Position numbers and translations under genes: made by a program. This document shows positions 35,985-48,287 of a stretch of DNA of 64,000 bases, piece by piece; position 1 is the stretch's first letter, and every line of letters begins with the position of its first letter. The notes below the pieces were generated by a model. That model was not told the origin of the DNA and did no database searches. It saw only the letters and a list, made by a program, of their open reading frames with translations. This DNA is from Acanthochromis polyacanthus (taxonomy: Eukaryota > Chordata > Actinopteri > Pomacentridae). The stretch lies in assembly GCF_021347895.1 (NCBI RefSeq), contig NC_067118.1:12775015-12839014 (forward strand). The letters are read 5' to 3'.

Positions 35985-37864
35985 TTAGTGGGAAAACTGA
36001 CATCTTCCTTCAGTCACAATCTTTTGGATGTCTGGCGACAGAGATGTGACTTTGATTCTCAAGCAGTTCTCCAGATTTTTGTGCGTCAAGCGGTTCCTGT
36101 CGTGCGTCTTGATGGCGTTCATCGAAGAAAAGCTCGACTCACAAGTATAGGTGGAGGGAAACATCGCCAGCACATAAAAAGAGAGTTGCTTAATCCACCT
36201 GTACTCCTCTGAGCATGCGATCCAAAAATCCTCCACGCATGTATGTGCTCTGAGCGCATCGCTGATCAGGGAGCTTGTCTGGAATTTAATAAGCTCGAGC
36301 TGAAATGTGGCCTCATCCAAGGAGGGGATGGTTTTTTTAGCCAGAGTGGAGAAGTCGTCACATCGGGCAGTGAGGGGGTCATGGACAAAGGAGATGATGT
36401 CCATCGAGATGGAGTAGTTCTCAAACCTGGACTTGAAGTTGGCCTTCAACTGTTCAATAAAATCAGTCATGAGCCCCGTTATTTGTCCCCGCCCCAGTGA
36501 GTTTAGCGTTGAGAAGTGCAAGAGTCTTCCACTTAATATGTCTGATTGGAACAGCTCCAGTTTCTTCGTAAATGATTGAAGCTTTTCAACCACATCCACA
36601 ACAGTTTTGCCTCTCCTTTGTAGCTGCAGGTTAAGATTATTTAGGTGGCCAAAAATGTCCGTCAAAAAGGCTACATTGGACACGGACATTGCATCTTCTA
36701 GACAGGCAAGATGGTCTGCTGCAGCTTGCATCTTGCTTAATCTCAGGAATGCCTTGACTTCCTCCAGGAGCGCACACAAGCGCTCCAGCGCTTTTCCTTT
36801 GCTCAACCAGCGCACGTCGTTGTGGAGCAGCAGATCATCATAGGTGGCATCCTCTGACTTGGCCACAAGCTGTCTGAAAAGACGGTGCTGAGTGCTCGAT
36901 GCACCTCTGACAAAATTGATGACACGCATCACTTTATCCATAACACCCCTGAGCTCTCCACTGAGCCTGGCACACAAGACGCTCTGATGAATGAGGCAGT
37001 GCAGTCCATTTATTTGGGGTGCGATCTACTTCAGTCTGCTCACCAAGCCTCTGTGAGTACCAACCATGGCTGGTGCCCCGTCTGTCACAATGAGATTTAC
37101 TTTCTCAAACGACAACGAATGCAACTTGAAAATCTCCTCCAGCTTAGTAAATATAATGTCACCGGTCGTATTCCCCTCTAATGGAATTAGCGACAGCAAC
37201 TCCTCCCTGAACACCTTACCATCAAAATAGCGCACATAGACACACATCTGGCTGACATCTGTGTTGTCAGTGCTTTCATCAATGGCCAGTGAAAAATAAT
37301 TGGCCTGATTCAGATCAGTGATGATCGCCTTATGCACAGCATCCAACAGTGCGTCTATGCACCGGGAGGCGGATCTCGCAGAGAGGGGCACCTGTTTTAC
37401 CGAAGCAATCACGTCATCCATTGACTTGTCAGAAGTCAGCTCTTCCAAAACTGCCACCATGACTTCTTTGAACATCTCGGCGTCAGTGAATGGCTTGTTG
37501 TGACGGGCGCAACTTTAAGGGACGCACTTGTAACTTTTTGCTGCGCTGTGAGTCCCCGAACCAGGATCTTACTGCTGTAGCAGTATCCAGCAGCCAGTGA
37601 TTTGATTTTCTGATGCCGAGCCTCTGACTGGAGGGGGAAGGCTTCTCTGAATTTACCATGCTTTGTGTCATGGTGTCTCCGAATATTATATTCTTTGCAA
37701 ACCGCAACGATCTCGTTGCAGATGAGACACACTGGCTTAGCGTTAATGAAATCAGGAAGGATAAATGCATATTTCTCGGTCCATTCCTCTTTGAACGATC
37801 TTCCGTCATTTTCAGCTTTCCTCTTCATTACTTTCGACAGTGACGTTTTGCTAGCTTGTCGCAC
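35985..37864 (-). pseudogene. hAT transposase with BED zinc finger, inactivated
   Basis: Read from 37,864 downward. A BED-type finger comes first: VCLICNEIVAVCKEYNIRRH followed by HDTKHGKF. After a frameshift near 37,500 the catalytic core follows: AIDESTDNT (first Asp), VTDGAPAMVG (second Asp) and NDVRWLSKGKALERL. The C-terminal dimerisation region has CESSFSSMNAIKTHDRNRLT and LENCLRIK. One in-frame TAG near 37,034 interrupts the core. Total length is about 620 codons, usual for ZBED/SCAND3/GTF2IRD2-type hAT proteins. In life the enzyme cuts and joins its own terminal repeats. With only one frameshift and one nonsense codon visible, inactivation looks fairly recent. Confidence 0.88.
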
Positions 37865-38251
37865 CCAACGTTAGCCTATATCTCAAGCCAAACAGTCTGT
37901 AAATTCAACTGATTTAAAATAAACAACTATTTATTTTCATTTTTTTTTTACAAGCTAGCCTATATCAGAGGCGCCAAAAAGGGGAGAATAAAGAGAAGGA
38001 TTCTAGGAGGCCGTGATTGACAGGAGCCATAAAAGGCTCCTAATACAATCATAACACGGACAAAATAATGTGACACTCAGTAATAAACTCAAAATCGCAC
38101 ATATATTTTATTCACAATCTGTTGGTAACACTAAGGTTATTTGCTTTGAAATCATTTCTGAACACACCCACCCCCTGTCATTACGTTAAATGGCTCAGTC
38201 CACCTGCTCCGTCACACAGCTGCGGAACCGAACTTTTTCAGTGAATAGAGC

Positions 38252-38290
38252 CCATGGATGTATTATAAGATGTCTATTATACATCCATGG
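38252..38290. repeat. Palindrome CCATGGATGTAT...ATACATCCATGG
   Basis: Twelve-base perfect arms around a 15-base loop, inside the hAT element and upstream of the transposase. Probably a small foldback repeat. Confidence 0.75.
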
Positions 38291-38619
38291 TGGAGACATG
38301 AATGCCACAGAAGTCAGGGAGCACAAAGACCAGAGAAAAAGCTCAGAGAGGAGCAAGAAGCAAAAGGACGGCAATATGAATGAACGCCTATGAATGATAT
38401 GATGCCCATGAATGAACGCAGTTCATTCGTGGGCAAGGTGAGGCTATTAGTGTTAGGTAAAACGAAATATTATCTGCCGGTCTGACTGGCTATGGCTCAT
38501 CCAGTGACATTTCTTTTCATGGATCCCAGAATCACTCCAGGTGCCCCTGAGTGTAGTTGAGAAAAATAACTGGCCCGTCATTGTACATCTGAAAAAAAAT
38601 TGGCCCGATGCCAAACTTA

Positions 38620-40103
38620 CAGTGTTGGGCAGTAACGTCACTACAAATAGCGTCGTTAGTAGTTTAACTACATTTTTCTGTAACGACGTGGTAGCGTCGT
38701 TGTTTACAAAATCAAAAAACGTTTCAACAGCTTAGCTAATCTTTTGGTCATGTAGCGCGGTAGCGAACGCAAAAAGCTACATTAAAAATGATTAATGTTG
38801 AACTGCTTGAAGCGGAGCTTTCTGCTCTGCTGCAGTCTCATCTCACACTTTTAAGGATCAGACAGTGACATCCTCTCCAAACGCCGACATGTCTGTGTCG
38901 ACCAATAGAAGCGGAGGAACTGTTGATGTCGTCATTCAACAATCCCTTCCACTGGATCCACACACACACACACAGACGCTCGCTTCAGTTTTTGAGTTTT
39001 TGTGAAAAAACGGAGAAAAGTTGTTTTCAGATACCTACTGTGCCAACCCAATGCGAAGTTTCTGTCAACTTCAAAGACGTCAAATACAAATCTGAGAACC
39101 CATATACAGGTGACTACCGAATATGCACAACCAGCAGCAGTTAGCTAACCACCACATGTCAACCGCAGTATAAGATGCACACACAAACGAGCTACTTTTC
39201 AACATCTAAAATTCGCGTGGCAGTAAATTAATTAAATTAAGCGTAAGGTTGTGGTGGCAGTGTGTGAATGTGTATAAATTGGGGGATTAAATAATTAAAC
39301 TGATACATATCAGTTTAATTATGGGAGGTATGGGAGAAAACGAGGTAACAGTAAAACCAAAATCTGTCTTCTTCAGTATTACTGTTAACACTAATGAGCA
39401 AATGGCTGAAAAAAATAACAGAAAGGGTAACAAAAGTGATGGCATAAATGATTAAATATCTTAATCTTACACTCAAGACCAAAATTGAGTTAAGTAGTAG
39501 TGGATACAGCACTTTGGGAAAGCATTGAATGATTTTACATAGATATTAGACTTAAGAAATAAAACTTGATTTAATACCCAATGTGAATACCCAAATTATG
39601 TATAAAATTGTCTTACTATAATATTGCTTACTTTATATGGAAATGATATCAAATGTAACCTATTATACCCTCCAATGTAAGTGGTGTGTTAATATAAGCT
39701 ACTGCAACTTAATTATCAGATACATTATGTCTGCAATACAAACTAAAAAGAAAATCAGAACAATGATTTCTAATGTAAAAAGGTTGATTCATTTTAAATA
39801 TAGCTCCACATATTCCTCAGTGTATCAACTTACTAACTTTGGAGCACTGAGAACAAAAATGATGGTTTAATAATAAATAAGTCAGCATTTTCTTGTCTCC
39901 GTTTGACTGACTTCATTAGTCCCTGAAATGTTTTGGTAAGAAAAAAAAGTAACTTGAATGTATTAAGCTACTTTGGCCATATTGCTGTAGCTTAGCTTGC
40001 TACATTTCTGTGGGTCATAGCTTCAGTGTAGTGAAGCTTGATTTAACACTGAGTAGCTGGTAGCTTAGCTCATTACAGTTTCCAAGTAGCTTGCCCAACA
40101 CTG
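38620..40103. mobile_element. Nested hAT-like non-autonomous element
   Basis: Ends CAGTGTTGGGCA at 38,620 and its complement at 40,103. The 8-bp target duplication CAAACTTA is perfect at 38,612-38,619 and 40,104-40,111. 1,484 bp, AT-rich, no transposase frame. Subterminal sequences are rich in TAGCTTAGCT- and GTAGCG-type words. It sits within the last 30 bp of the host hAT, so it inserted later. Confidence 0.9.
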
Positions 40104-40133
40104 CAAACTTAGTTGCCGACCCCTGACCTAGAG

Positions 40134-40280
40134 TAATGCTGACTGCACTGGGTGAAAATTCAGGTTGTCAGCTTTCAAAAGAGACCCCAACCATGCCTGT
40201 ACTCCAAACAGTTCAAGAACAGCATTTAATTTACTTTCCGTACATCTTCAGTAGAAATTTCAGGCGAACATTGACGGATG
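40134..40280. other. No feature seen
   Basis: Sequence between the hAT element and the minisatellite; it continues the pre-insertion sequence left of 35,515. No recognised gene. Confidence 0.5.
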
Positions 40281-40800
40281 CCTGGATACAAATGACAAAG
40301 CAAGACATAAAATGACAAAAACAAAATACAAAACTACCAAAACAAGACACAAATGACCAAAACAAGACACAAAATGACAGAAATGAGACAAAAAATGACA
40401 GAAATGAGACACAAAACGACCAAAACGAGACACAAAATGACCAAAACGAGACACAAAACACAAGTGAGGCACAAAATTATATAGCAAGACACAGAATGAC
40501 AAAATGAGACACAAGAAGACAAAAACAAGACACAAAATGACAAAGCCAGACACAAAACGACAGAAAACAGACATAAAGGGCAAAAACGACACACAAAATA
40601 ACGAAACGAGATGCAAAACAACAGAAATGAGACAAAATACAAATCAAGCAAAACGAGACACAAATGACAAAAACAAGACACAAAATGACAAAAACAAGAC
40701 ACAAAATGACAGAAATGAGACACAAAATGACAGAAACGAGACACAGAATGACAAAATGAGACAAAGACAAAAACAACACACAAAATGAAAAAAATAAGCA
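40281..40800 (+). repeat. Minisatellite, about 19-bp period
   Basis: Around 27 imperfect copies of a word like AAACAAGACACAAAATGAC, with frequent changes to GACAGAAATGAG and CACAAAACGACC. The minus strand reads as low-complexity phenylalanine/cysteine/serine-rich open frames, which follow from the repeat and are not genes. Confidence 0.9.
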
Positions 40801-41087
40801 TGAAAAGACAGTACAGACAAACAAGAAATGGGTTCATCTGGGTCTGATGTTTAATTATTAGAATATATTACCTGTTCTCTAACAGTTTCATTTGATTATT
40901 GACTCACATTAAATGTGATCTTTGCATATGGTGAGATTTAAATGAGTTGTGCAATAACATGGTTATGGTGAATGTCACCGTTTCACTAATAAGTGATAAA
41001 GCTGACAGTGTGGAAAGGCTATCACATCCTGATGTACTCATAATAGCTCAATGCAGTGCAATAGCAATGCAATAGCAATGCAGTAGC

Positions 41088-41122
41088 ATACTGGTACCAC
41101 TGCAATGCAGTGGTACCAGTAT
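41088..41122. repeat. Perfect 16-bp palindrome with 3-base loop
   Basis: ATACTGGTACCACTGC, then AAT, then GCAGTGGTACCAGTAT. It is preceded by short GCAATA/GCAATGCA repeats (41,045-41,085) and lies 18 bp upstream of a small inverted-repeat transposon. Confidence 0.9.
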
Positions 41123-41140
41123 CTGGTCTGACCCCTGGAG

Positions 41141-42002
41141 TACCATATTTTCCGCACTATATGGAGTGTAAGGCGCACCTTCAATGAATGGCCTATTTGA
41201 AAACAGTTTTCATATATATGGCGCACTGCATTATATGGCGCATAGAATAGAAGCTACAAGACGAAGCCGTTTCTGCCGTCCACACAGAGCCATTTCCAGA
41301 GATCAGTTCACATGCCAGACCTTTGAGGGGCGCTGTATTGCGCTAACAATAAACAAGAGAAGAAGCCTGGGCCAGCCTGTGAGCTAACGTTAGCACTTAG
41401 CATCCCATGAGATACTGTATGTGTTGATCATGAATGAAAAGAGAAGACTGACGGTGGATTGTTTATTACGCTGAGTCGTGGACATACAGTACAGAAGTGT
41501 GACGAGTGTTCGGGAGGAGGCGTGCTCTTCATGTTTAACATATGAAATCCCAGGTTTTGCCATGGTTTTTTTACTCCCAGAACTGTGCCAGATGGATCTG
41601 GCTACTATCTATTCATTTTGAAATGAGGACCATTTCTGAGAAATGTGAGCATTGTCCCTGATAATGGCTGGTGATCAACCAAGTGGAGATTGACAGAAAT
41701 GACCAACCACACAGTACAAAGCCACACGCAGGTATGAGATGGATAAATGCCTGGGAGGGGGGGAGGTGCTTGGCGTGTTTCCCTCCTGTAATGCGCACAT
41801 TAGTGCCTCGTTGTCATAACAAAAGTGTCTGTAAACCAGGGATTTCGGCAGGCTGGATGCCTTGCGACACCCCCTGACTATGGTAGCCATGTTTAATCAA
41901 TATTGATCCATATATATGGCGCATCGGATTGTAAGGCGTACTGTCGGCTTTTGAGAAAATTGAAGGCTTTTAGGTGTGCCTTATAGTGCCGAAAATACGG
42001 TA
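41141..42002. mobile_element. Small inverted-repeat DNA transposon
   Basis: Left end TACCATATTTTCCGCACTAT; right end, complemented, TACCGTATTTTCGGCACTAT. Both are followed by AAGGC(G/A)CACCT-type sequence. The outermost TA may be a target duplication. A second internal ATATGGCGCA(C/T) motif occurs near 41,218, 41,234 and 41,915. There is no transposase frame. 862 bp, non-autonomous; the family is not assigned. Confidence 0.7.
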
Positions 42003-42330
42003 ATTATCATACAGCTCTGAAACCGTTTAGCGGAAATGCTAACAACGAGTTGTTTTTAACTGTCCAGATGGCACTGTCCGTAATAGACATGCACAGAATA
42101 TTACCATTTAAAGTTTGATGCTACAGTGGATCTACCCTGCACCTTGGATTGGAGTCAAACCGTGTGTTACAAAGTTGGTTTTACAACCCAACTGCAACAA
42201 AATCCCTCTGTGAGACATGAATGTTCAAAAGAATAACTTTTGGTAATTTCAGTATATTATCTTTTAGAGGTGATGTTATTCACCTATGTTACTGTAAATA
42301 ATGTATGTATCTGCTTCCTCTATTTTTTTT
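42003..42330. other. No gene seen
   Basis: AT-rich sequence with a poly(T) run at about 42,322; nothing recognised. Confidence 0.5.
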
Positions 42331-42999
42331 TTTGATTGAATGGAGTGCTTATGGGCAGGGCTGTCTTCGCGCGCGGTGGAGGCGGTGGGGCCTGGGTGGT
42401 GGGGCGTGCCTGCCTTGTTGCGGGGCCGTGTCCGGGTCTTGGGTTGTTGCTGATGGAGCAAACTCCTTGCTTGCCTTCCCTTCGCTTTTTAATGCACCTC
42501 ATATGCCCTGTTTTTAATGCACCACATTATCATAACAACACACACACTCAAAAGGAGGGAAGGAGAGTGGGGGGGAGAGCCTACAGAAAGGGGAAGGGAG
42601 GAAGGAAAGGAAAAAAGGAAGGGGAAAGAGAAAGGGGAAGGGGAAAAGAAACAAAGAAAAGAGAAAAAAAAGAAAAAGAGAAAAGGGGAAAAAGAGGAAA
42701 AAGAAAAGAGGAAGGGAGAAGAGAAAAAAGGGAAAAAAAGAGAAGAGGAAGGGAAGGGGGAAAGAAAAAAAAAAACGCCGCCTTGCAGTGGGGTGGTCGT
42801 GCCCCTCTGCCCTGGCCCCCTGTGTGGTTTCTGTGTGTGGGGACTGTCCGGTTTCAATCGCTATTGCTTTGACAATTGTTATGTTCACTATCATTATTGT
42901 AATGATGTAAATAACTGTTATTATTCATTGATCTCCTTATTTATATCATTGTCATTATCAACATATATATTATATATCACATATGAAATATACACGAAC

Positions 43000-43039
<40 letters not shown>

Positions 43040-43330
43040 CCTCCTTCATACACACAGAGAACAGCCATTTCTGCTTTAATTTCCATTGCTTTTACTTATC
43101 TTACTTTTTTTTAAATTTATTTATTTATTTTTACCTTTCTTCTCTCCTTTTTCGTCTTTGTTGTATATATATATATATATATATATATCGTTATTACTTA
43201 TTATTAATGTTTGTTCTCTACTTTGTTTAGCATTATCCTCCATATTGTAAAACTGTCCTGTTTGTATGTCTTTTATGTTCACTGTTGTAATAATAAAAAA
43301 AGAAAGAATAAAAAAATAAAATAAAGTTGC
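42331..43330. repeat. Composite low-complexity block: G-rich, purine tract, (CA)n, (TA)n
   Basis: A G-rich stretch (42,373-42,445) is followed by a nearly pure purine tract (42,585-42,772) with only one C (AAACAAAG), then CA repeats (43,003-43,037), TA repeats (43,164-43,188) and an A-rich end TAATAATAAAAAAAGAAAG (about 43,287). The A-rich end could mark the 3' end of a retroelement. Long open frames here arise from the purine bias. Confidence 0.75.
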
Positions 43331-44239
43331 AATTGCTTACACACAGTTTAATATGATTTATTCTTTTACAATAACTTACTCATACTTTAAGAATCAATTA
43401 TTCTCTGCTATTGCTTAACAGTGTGCCTTTTTGATATACACAGTGTGCCTTTGACATTTAATACAAGAACAGTGTGGCAGTAATACTGGTTACTTTGAGA
43501 TACTGAAGAAGTACAAATGTCTGCAAAAGAAATATGACAGTACCAGAGGGTATTAGAGGATTGTTGTTGTGCAGATTAACCTTGTTTTGCAGAAAACGGC
43601 CTTGGAGCAGAACCTGAGGAGTGGATTATCGGAAACTGCATCTAGAGGGACTGAAACCTGGCTGCGCGTCAAGACAACGTGACTTTATGCTACACTGTCA
43701 GATCACAAAATACTGGGCCAGTGAAACGAAGGCAGTCTGATTCTGCTTGAACTGACTGAACACTTGTTGTTGATTAAGGAAAGGCATTTCAGACCCAGAG
43801 CTCTGTATTGCACATTCAATCTTGGTGTAATAAATACTCTACTGACTTAAGAAGAAGTCTCCTGACTACTCCATCAAAAGAATTGGGTGGAAATAGCCTC
43901 ACACATATTCCGTTTTATATTTTATAGGGCGCAGTAAATTTGGTTTTATATTCGACATTCACTTGTTTTTTCTGTTTCTAGCCTTAATAGCCTCGCAAAA
44001 ACCGCACCAATTCCAGCCAGGTTGATATTATTTTGTACAGTTAAGTCAGAGAGACATTTCACAGTTGCCATCAACTCACCAACCACAATAATTGTGGTGA
44101 AAACTAAAAGGAGCAACGCTGAATGTCCGTCGGAGTTCCGTGCGGCAGCCGGAGCGTTTAGGGACCATCGCAAAATTGCAATCGGTGATTTTTCTGTTTG
44201 GACAATCAAGGAGAAAAAAACAACAACATACAAACATTG
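43331..44239. other. No gene seen; possible LTR-like fragment at 43,560-43,880
   Basis: The segment with CTTGGTGTAATAAATACTCT, CTGACTTAAGAAGAAG and CTCCTGACTACTCCATC has the look of the R/U5 part of a retroviral-type LTR, with a poly(A) signal followed by a short terminus. No second copy was found in the window, so this is weak. Confidence 0.25.
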
Positions 44240-45155
44240 TCTAAGTTTATTATACATCTTTCACAAGCATTATCTAAAAGAAAATGCATTTAAAAATACC
44301 TCACAAAGAAGAAATGTTCAGTCAACAAGAGTTATTTATAAATATAAATATTTGGAAATTGCTCTCAGAGATTCCAGCCGACCAACCACAAAATATTTGT
44401 CATGTGTTCTGCTGTTCTTTTACAACCATTATGTCCTACAAATAAAACATTTAAATATATACCAGAAAAATGCGTGTCCATTGAGTGTGATATTAATATT
44501 TCTCCATTTTATTTTGAAATAGGTCACAACAATTTAATCTGACCACCACCAATCTAATCATCATCTATTTGTGTGGTTGATATTGATCTTTCACAAACAT
44601 TATCTCTCAGAAAATCATGTATGAAATATTCTAGAAACTGTGACTAATCATTGAACATATTTTTGGAACATTCCTCAGTTATGTTTTGAAATAGCTCACA
44701 GGAAACTTAACCTACCAACATCATTCAACTTATTATCTGTTGTTAAGGTCAACATTGATCTTTCACAACCATTATCTCTAAGAAAATCTGTTAAAAATAT
44801 TCCAAGAACTATTAGTAATCATTGTGTATATTTTAGGCATATTTCTCAGTTTTATTTTGAAATAGCTCACAGGAAACTTGACCTACAAACACCATTCAAC
44901 TTATCTGTTGTTAAGGTCAATATTGATCTTTCACAACCATTGTCTCTAAGAAAATCTGCTACAAATATTCCAAGAACTATTAGTAATCATTGTGTATATT
45001 TTAGGCATCTTACTTAGTTTTATTTTGAAATAGCTCACAGGAAAATTGACCTACCGACACCATTCAACTTGTTATCTGTTGTTTAGGTTAATATTGATCT
45101 TTCACAACCATTATCTCTAAGAAAATCTGCTAAAAATATTCCTGAAACTATAAGT
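44240..45155 (+). repeat. Satellite with about 170-bp period, 5-6 copies
   Basis: A word like TTGATCTTTCACAACCATTA followed by TCTCTAAGAAAATCTG recurs near 44,245, 44,412, 44,585, 44,757, 44,926 and 45,093. The three right-hand copies are close to each other; the left ones are progressively decayed. The array is broken mid-unit by a hAT-type end at 45,156. Confidence 0.85.
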
Positions 45156-45240
45156 CAGGGGTCAGCAACTAAGTTTGGCATCGGGCCAATTTTTTTTCAG
45201 ACGTGCAATGATGGCCCGTCATTGCACGTCTAAAGGCCCT
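45156..45240 (+). mobile_element. hAT terminal fragment with foldback
   Basis: CAGGGGTCAGCAACTAAG, then TTTGGCATCGGGCCAATTTT, equals the complement of the right end of the hAT at 35,523-40,125 as it was before the nested insertion. It is followed by a perfect 13-bp palindrome (AGACGTGCAATGA at 45,199, TGGCCCG loop, complement to 45,231). There is no matching second end, so this is a truncated copy. Confidence 0.75.
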
Positions 45241-45510
45241 GGCTTAGAAGAGGACATGAGTCAACAACCTCTAATGACCCAACACCAGTCAGTGGAGAAA
45301 AAATAAGAAAAAGAAAGCAAAGCCAAATGAAACTATTTCAGTGTTTTAATAAACCTGTTGCTTGTCCTGTGAATACTGCCGCTTTTGGAAACACTAAAGC
45401 TGGAGCTAAGGTTAACGTTTAGGAAAGGGAGCCTGATGAAGAGGAAACATGCTGACTCTATAATGTCGATAAGTAGGTAGTTTGAAATAAAGGAGCTGCT
45501 GCTGCTACTG

Positions 45511-45511
<1 letters not shown>
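45241..45511. other. No gene seen
   Basis: Sequence without recognised domains; ends in a short CTG run before the TG tract. Confidence 0.5.

Positions 45512-45605
<94 letters not shown>
45512..45605 (+). repeat. (TG)n microsatellite, about 46 copies
   Basis: Uninterrupted TG dinucleotides. The minus-strand His/Thr frames across it are artefacts. Confidence 0.98.
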
Positions 45606-45609
<4 letters not shown>

Positions 45610-45741
45610 AGTTTGGTGGGTGGTTGGGCGTGCGCACGCGTGCACATATATGAGAACCTGACCTGGCTTTGGTTTCTGAGGCTGGAGTACACTCACAAGA
45701 AAAAACTAGACTACACCACTGCTTGCACCCCTGTCTAGCTA

Positions 45742-47375
<1,634 letters not shown>

Positions 47376-47380
47376 TAAGG

Positions 47381-48287
47381 CAGGGGTTGGCAACCCGCGG
47401 CTCCGGAGCTGCATGCGGCTCTTTCATCCTTCTGTTGCGGCTCCCTGTAGTTTTGGAAAATAAATAATCAGCAGGCTATTTAATTAAAATTTGTTTTATT
47501 TTAGATTGTTAATTTTTAAAAATTAATTGTAATTTGAAGATTGTGGTGATCTTGTAGCATCAAAATAAAACGTCTTAATTTTTGTCTGTCAAAATATGTG
47601 CTCCAGCCTGTGACGTAATGAGTGTTTTGTGTAGAAGAACTCCATAACCCAGCATGCCACAGGGGCAGAACCAGGAAGTGGCCGGACATCGAGTCATGCG
47701 TAGATCGGCTGGATGTAAGAGACAAGCAAGTATATATTAAGTATTGTTGTGGTCATAATAAAAGTTAAAAGACCAGCAAGCACACATCGCTCAGTATCTA
47801 CTCTTTGATATGTCAGGTTAATAAGACGTTACTCGCGAGAGCACGGATCGATGTCACGTCCAGCTCCAGGCAGCAGGTCAGAGAGTCAGAGGAGTGCTGT
47901 CTTGGAAAGTAGGGTAGCGACTTACTGGAGAAAAGTTAATAGCTCAAGATAAACAGATAAATACATTTTACAAGTTAAATAGACATTCATTCGCAAATTA
48001 TTGAATTCCCGCTAACATTACGTAACATATGAGGTCCAGGAGCAAAAATAACATTAACCAAGTAAGATAAATATAGGATACAATAAAAAAATGAATCTAT
48101 CTAATTAGAGGCTTTGTAATTAATTAATCACAACTGATTAACAAGGGTATAGAGGTAAAAAAAAAGTGATATATGCAGTGTTGTCTTCATTTTAAATGCC
48201 AAAAGGATTTTGCGGCTCCCGGTGTTTTCTTTTCTGTGGGAAACGGGTCGAAATGGCTCTTTGAGTGTTAAAGGTTGCCGACCCCTG
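47381..48287. mobile_element. Non-autonomous hAT element
   Basis: Left end CAGGGGTTGGCAACC and right end, complemented, CAGGGGTCGGCAACC (14 of 15). Subterminal GCGGCTC words occur on both sides. 907 bp, no transposase. It starts three bases after the TA that bounds the Tc1 element. If that Tc1 is removed, the left flank AGCTAAGG resembles the right flank AGCGAGAG at 5 of 8 positions, so a clean target duplication is not proven. Confidence 0.8.

Larger units (their letters stand above)
35523..40125 (-). mobile_element. Complete hAT transposon, 4.6 kb
   Basis: Both ends begin CAGGGGTCGGCAACTA (35,523-35,538, and its complement ending at 40,125). The 8-bp target duplication ACCTAGAG is perfect at 35,515-35,522 and 40,126-40,133. 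An 8-bp duplication is the hallmark of hAT insertion. The transposase is on the minus strand (35,985-37,864). A second element is nested at 38,620-40,103. Without it the host element would be about 3.1 kb. (GT)n near 35,584-35,618 and two direct repeats near 35,812 and 35,931 (ATTCAAGAGAAAAAA...) lie in the subterminal region. Confidence 0.92.

Noticed and set aside
40231..40837. Cys/Phe-rich membrane-like proteins on the minus strand
   Set aside because: They are translations of the 19-bp minisatellite and occur in three frames at once.
42336..43230. Lys/Glu/Arg-rich protein frames and their Phe/Ser-rich complements
   Set aside because: They come from the purine tract and CA/TA repeats.
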